Source: Pseudomonadota bacterium (GTDB lineage: Bacteria > Pseudomonadota > Alphaproteobacteria > Acetobacterales > Acetobacteraceae). Taken from it: DNA of 37,313 nt. The stretch is from NCBI GenBank assembly GCA_021780035.1, contig JAJXZO010000003.1:1-37313 (forward strand), in the 5' to 3' direction. Positions 34,950 through 37,313 of this stretch are shown here, piece after piece. The stretch's first letter is position 1. The number at the start of each line of letters is the position of its first letter. The notes under the pieces are model-generated. The model was not told where the DNA came from. It worked only from the letters and a program-made list of their open reading frames with translations, and searched no databases. The translations under genes were made by a program, and so were the position numbers.

Positions 34950-36234
34950 AACACGACGGCTCCGCGTCGACATGCTCGCCCGCGTCGAGGGCGAGGGCGC
35001 GGTCGATATCGAGATCGACGACGGCCGGGTCACCTGCGCGCGGCTTTCCATCTTCGAGCCACCCAGGCTGTTCGAGGCGTTTCTGCGCGGCCGCGCCGCC
35101 GAAGAGGCACCCGACATCACCGCGCGCATCTGCGGCATCTGCCCCGTCGCCTACCAGATGAGTTCGGTGAACGCCATCGAGAGCATCTACGGGTTGGACC
35201 CGGGACCGGAGATCCGTGCGCTGCGCCGCCTGCTCTACTGCGGCGAATATATCGAGAGCCACGCCCTGCACATGGTGCTGCTGCACGCGCCGGATTTCCT
35301 CGGCTTCGAGGACGGCCTCGCCATGGCCGCCGAGCACGGGGAGATCGTCAAGCGCGCGCTGTTCGTCAAGAAGACCGGCAACACGCTGATGAGCGTGGTC
35401 GCCGGGCGCGAGGTGCACCCGATCAACGTCCGCGTCGGCGGCTTCTACCGCGCGCCCCGGCACGCCGAACTGGCGGCGATGCAGCCGGCCATCGCCCGCG
35501 CCCGCGACGACATGGTGGCCATCCTTCGCTGGGCCGGGAACTTCACCTACCCCGATCTGGAACAGGACTGGGAACTGGTGGCGCTGCGACATCCCGCCGA
35601 ATATCCGCTGATCGACGGGCGCATCGCCTCCACCGGCGGCATCGACATCCCCTTCACCGCCTTCGACGAGGAATTCGAGGAGGTCCACCACCCGCACTCC
35701 ACCTCGCTCTACGGCCGGGTGAAAAGCCGCGGCACCTATCTCACCGGCCCGCTCGCCCGCTACGCGCTGAATTACGAGTGCCTGCCGCCGCACATCCAGG
35801 CGCTGGCGAAGGAGGTCGGCCTCGGCCCCGTCTGCCGTAACCCTTACAAAAGCATCCTGGTGCGCGGCATCGAGACCGTCTACGCCTGCGAGGAGGCGCT
35901 GCGCATCATCGGCGCCTACCGCGAGCCCACCCCTGCCTCGGTGCCCTACACCCCGTGCGCGGGCGTGGGCGCCTGGGCAACGGAAGCGCCGCGCGGGATG
36001 CTCTGGCACCGCTACGAGGTGGACGGCGAAGGCACCATCCTGAACGCCCGCATCGTGCCGCCCACGGCGCAGAACCAGGCCGCGATCGACGCCGATGTGC
36101 TCGCCATGGCCAACCGCCACGTAAAGGAATCCGACACCGCGCTACAGCTTGCGTGCGAGACGGCGGTGCGCAACCACGACCCCTGCATCTCCTGCTCCTG
36201 CCACTTTCTCAAGCTCAACGTCACCCGCAGGTGA
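34942..36234 (+). CDS. hydA: Sulfhydrogenase-type [NiFe]-hydrogenase large subunit alpha (HydA)
   Basis: A 430-residue catalytic subunit. Nickel ligands are Cys64 and Cys67 ([10 protein letters not shown]) and Cys415 and Cys418 (DPCISCSCH). Only nine residues (FLKLNVTRR) follow His421, a short extension expected to be removed by the protease encoded next. Other conserved parts are [20 protein letters not shown] and [14 protein letters not shown]. It matches the group 3b/F420-nonreducing style rather than HoxH. The ATG overlaps hydD and the stop overlaps the protease start (GTGA). Group placement should be confirmed by phylogeny. Confidence 0.95.
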   Translation: MGETRRLRVDMLARVEGEGAVDIEIDDGRVTCARLSIFEPPRLFEAFLRGRAAEEAPDITARICGICPVAYQMSSVNAIESIYGLDPGPEIRALRRLLYCGEYIESHALHMVLLHAPDFLGFEDGLAMAAEHGEIVKRALFVKKTGNTLMSVVAGREVHPINVRVGGFYRAPRHAELAAMQPAIARARDDMVAILRWAGNFTYPDLEQDWELVALRHPAEYPLIDGRIASTGGIDIPFTAFDEEFEEVHHPHSTSLYGRVKSRGTYLTGPLARYALNYECLPPHIQALAKEVGLGPVCRNPYKSILVRGIETVYACEEALRIIGAYREPTPASVPYTPCAGVGAWATEAPRGMLWHRYEVDGEGTILNARIVPPTAQNQAAIDADVLAMANRHVKESDTALQLACETAVRNHDPCISCSCHFLKLNVTRR

Positions 36235-36686
36235 CGGCGCTCGTCGTCGGCTTCGGAAACCCCGACCGCGGCGACGATGCCGCCGGGCCGCTGGTGGCGC
36301 GGCTGCTCGTGGATCGCATCGCGGCGCGCGTCGTGGAGCGGCACGGTGATGCGTTGGCGCTGCTCGACGAGTGGCGCGAAGCCGAGGCGCTGGTGCTGAT
36401 CGACGCCGCCGCGCCGATGGGCGAGCCGGGGCGCATCCACGAGATCGACCCTTGCACGGACGAGCTGCCGCGGCAGTTCGCCTTCGGCTCCACTCACGCC
36501 TTCGGTCTGGCCGAGGCCATCGCCCTGAGCCACCGCCTGGGCTCCCTGCCCGCGCGCACCAAGGTGTACGCCATCGAGGGGGAAAACTTCGCCCCCGGCG
36601 CCGCGCTTTCGCCCGCGGTCGCTGCCGCCGTGGACCGCCTCGCCGCCCGTGGCGGGGCGCTGCTGCCGCCCGCCGCCGAGGAATAA
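36231..36686 (+). CDS. Hydrogenase maturation protease for HydA (HycI/HyaD family)
   Basis: A 151-residue protease. Features are ALVVGFGNPDRGDDAAGP at the N-terminus, LIDAAAPMGEPG (second acidic residue) and STHAFGLAEAI (His). The GTG start overlaps the hydA stop, so it is the obvious partner for HydA. It differs in detail from the protease at 31116-31583, so two separate maturation proteases serve two hydrogenases. Confidence 0.92.
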   Translation: MTALVVGFGNPDRGDDAAGPLVARLLVDRIAARVVERHGDALALLDEWREAEALVLIDAAAPMGEPGRIHEIDPCTDELPRQFAFGSTHAFGLAEAIALSHRLGSLPARTKVYAIEGENFAPGAALSPAVAAAVDRLAARGGALLPPAAEE

Positions 36687-36726
36687 CCGCGCCGCCGAAC
36701 CATTGCCGCAGCACCCCGACGGGACC

Positions 36727-37029
36727 ATGTCTGTTCCGGCGCCCAACGAAGGCGATGCTCCGGTGTTGCGCAACCTGCTTCTCACCCTGCTGGCGTCGGC
36801 GCTCTGGATAGGCAACTGGCTTGCCTATTTCGCCCGCGACCTGGGGGAGTGGTGGCAGCGGAGGCAGGAGCGGCGCGACTTCTGGGCCGGCTTCAGGCCG
36901 GAAAGCCACAAGCCCGTGCAGGGACCGCTCGGCGGCGAGGCGAAGCGCTCGTTCCCGCCGCCGCCGCCCCCACCACCGCCGGTGCGCGACATCGAGGAAC
37001 TGCCGCGGCGCACCCCGCGCCGTCGCTGA
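36727..37029 (+). CDS. Small proline-rich hypothetical protein at the end of the hyd operon
   Basis: A 100-residue protein with a hydrophobic or amphipathic stretch at about 15-36 (LRNLLLTLLASALWIGNWLAYF), a basic middle (WWQRRQERRDFW), a poly-Pro run of nine (78-86) and a basic end with RRTPRRR. It may be tail-anchored or peripheral, but no family is recognised. It lies 40 nt after the protease gene on the same strand, so it is probably in the hyd transcript. It could also be an unrelated gene; evidence is intact frame plus context. Confidence 0.6.
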   Translation: MSVPAPNEGDAPVLRNLLLTLLASALWIGNWLAYFARDLGEWWQRRQERRDFWAGFRPESHKPVQGPLGGEAKRSFPPPPPPPPPVRDIEELPRRTPRRR

Positions 37030-37033
37030 GCCT

Positions 37034-37282
37034 TCAGCCGCCGCCGATGGCGGGGATCAGCACCACCTCGCGGGCGTCGGCGAAGGAGGCGGCGTAGTCG
37101 CCCTGCACGATCACGCCATCGACGGCGAGCGCCATTCCCCGCTCGGCCGCGCGCCCGAGGCCGGGAAACCGGGCTTCCAGTTCACGCACCAGCGCGCCGA
37201 AGGTGGTGGCGCGCACCTCCACCTCCTCGGCACCACCGGCGAGGTCGCGGGCGATGGAGCCCGCGAGCCTTACCACCGGCAT
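37034..37282 (-). CDS. MoaD/ThiS family ubiquitin-like sulfur carrier
   Basis: An 82-residue beta-grasp protein ending in Ala-Ile-Gly-Gly-Gly. The start VVRLAGSIARDLAGGAEEVEV and the segment LVRELEARFPGLG followed by DGVIVQGDYAASFADAREVVLIPAIGGG match MoaD/ThiS proteins, whose C-terminal Gly-Gly is activated as a thiocarboxylate. MoaD-like small genes often accompany tungsten or molybdenum aldehyde oxidoreductase genes or cofactor assembly; which applies here is unknown. It converges with the preceding small gene (4 nt between stops). Confidence 0.85.
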   Translation of the reverse strand: MPVVRLAGSIARDLAGGAEEVEVRATTFGALVRELEARFPGLGRAAERGMALAVDGVIVQGDYAASFADAREVVLIPAIGGG

Positions 37283-37285
37283 CCC

Positions 37286-37313
37286 CTAGCCACCCGCGCC
37301 GTCGAGCGCCTCC
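37286..37313 (-). CDS. Possible C-terminal fragment of a gene entering from the right edge
   Basis: On the minus strand the last 28 nt read in frame to a TAG at 37286-37288 and would encode the last eight residues E-A-L-D-G-A-G-G of a protein that starts outside the window. It ends 3 nt before the MoaD-like ATG (37282), the sort of spacing seen within operons. Too short to name; existence is inferred. Confidence 0.25.

Overview
The window is about 37.3 kb of very GC-rich, densely packed chromosomal DNA from an alphaproteobacterium, most likely of the Rhodospirillales/Acetobacteraceae type. The evidence is gene order (tpiA, then secG-pyrG-kdsA-eno-ftsB; ppiD-trpEGDC-moaC-moeA-lexA), the protein types (AzlCD beside pssA/psd, OmpR-type two-component pair, metal-type KdsA) and third-position GC bias. 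Genus assignment is inference. No rRNA, tRNA, CRISPR array, insertion sequence or phage gene was seen, and no stretch longer than 300 bases lacks a gene.

Left third (1-13.8 kb), housekeeping. On the minus strand lie tpiA, secG, pyrG, kdsA, a strongly degenerate enolase homologue sitting where eno normally sits, and a partial ftsB. On the plus strand is one long cluster: ppiD, trpE, trpG, trpD, trpC, moaC, moeA, then lexA with its own promoter and a candidate LexA box.

Middle (13.8-24.3 kb), mixed short units. These are a haloacid-dehalogenase-like hydrolase, azlC/azlD (amino-acid export type), pssA/psd (phosphatidylethanolamine synthesis), a conserved-looking hypothetical overlapping tail-to-tail with a LysM protein, a cytochrome b561-type protein facing a cytochrome c-prime, a LOG-family protein, a small thioredoxin with a CxC permease, and a two-component system.

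Right third (24.3-37.0 kb), a hydrogenase island and the most unusual part. Two different cytoplasmic [NiFe]-hydrogenase operons lie in tandem. The first is hoxE-(hoxF fused to a GltD-like flavoprotein)-hoxU-hoxY-hoxH, resembling group 3d. The fusion gives one polypeptide an FMN/NADH module plus a second FAD/NAD(P)H module with extra Cys clusters, so the complex could connect H2 with two nucleotide pools or do flavin-based bifurcation (inference). The second is hydB-(cyclic-nucleotide-binding protein)-hydG-hydD-hydA-protease, resembling group 3b sulfhydrogenase-type NADP-linked enzymes. Each large subunit has a C-terminal extension and a nearby maturation protease. Each operon is preceded by an FNR/FixK-type dyad (TTGAT-N4-GTCAA and a perfect TTGAT-N4-ATCAA), suggesting shared induction under low oxygen. 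The hyp genes needed for Ni-Fe cofactor assembly are not in the window. A MoaD/ThiS-like gene on the minus strand ends the window.
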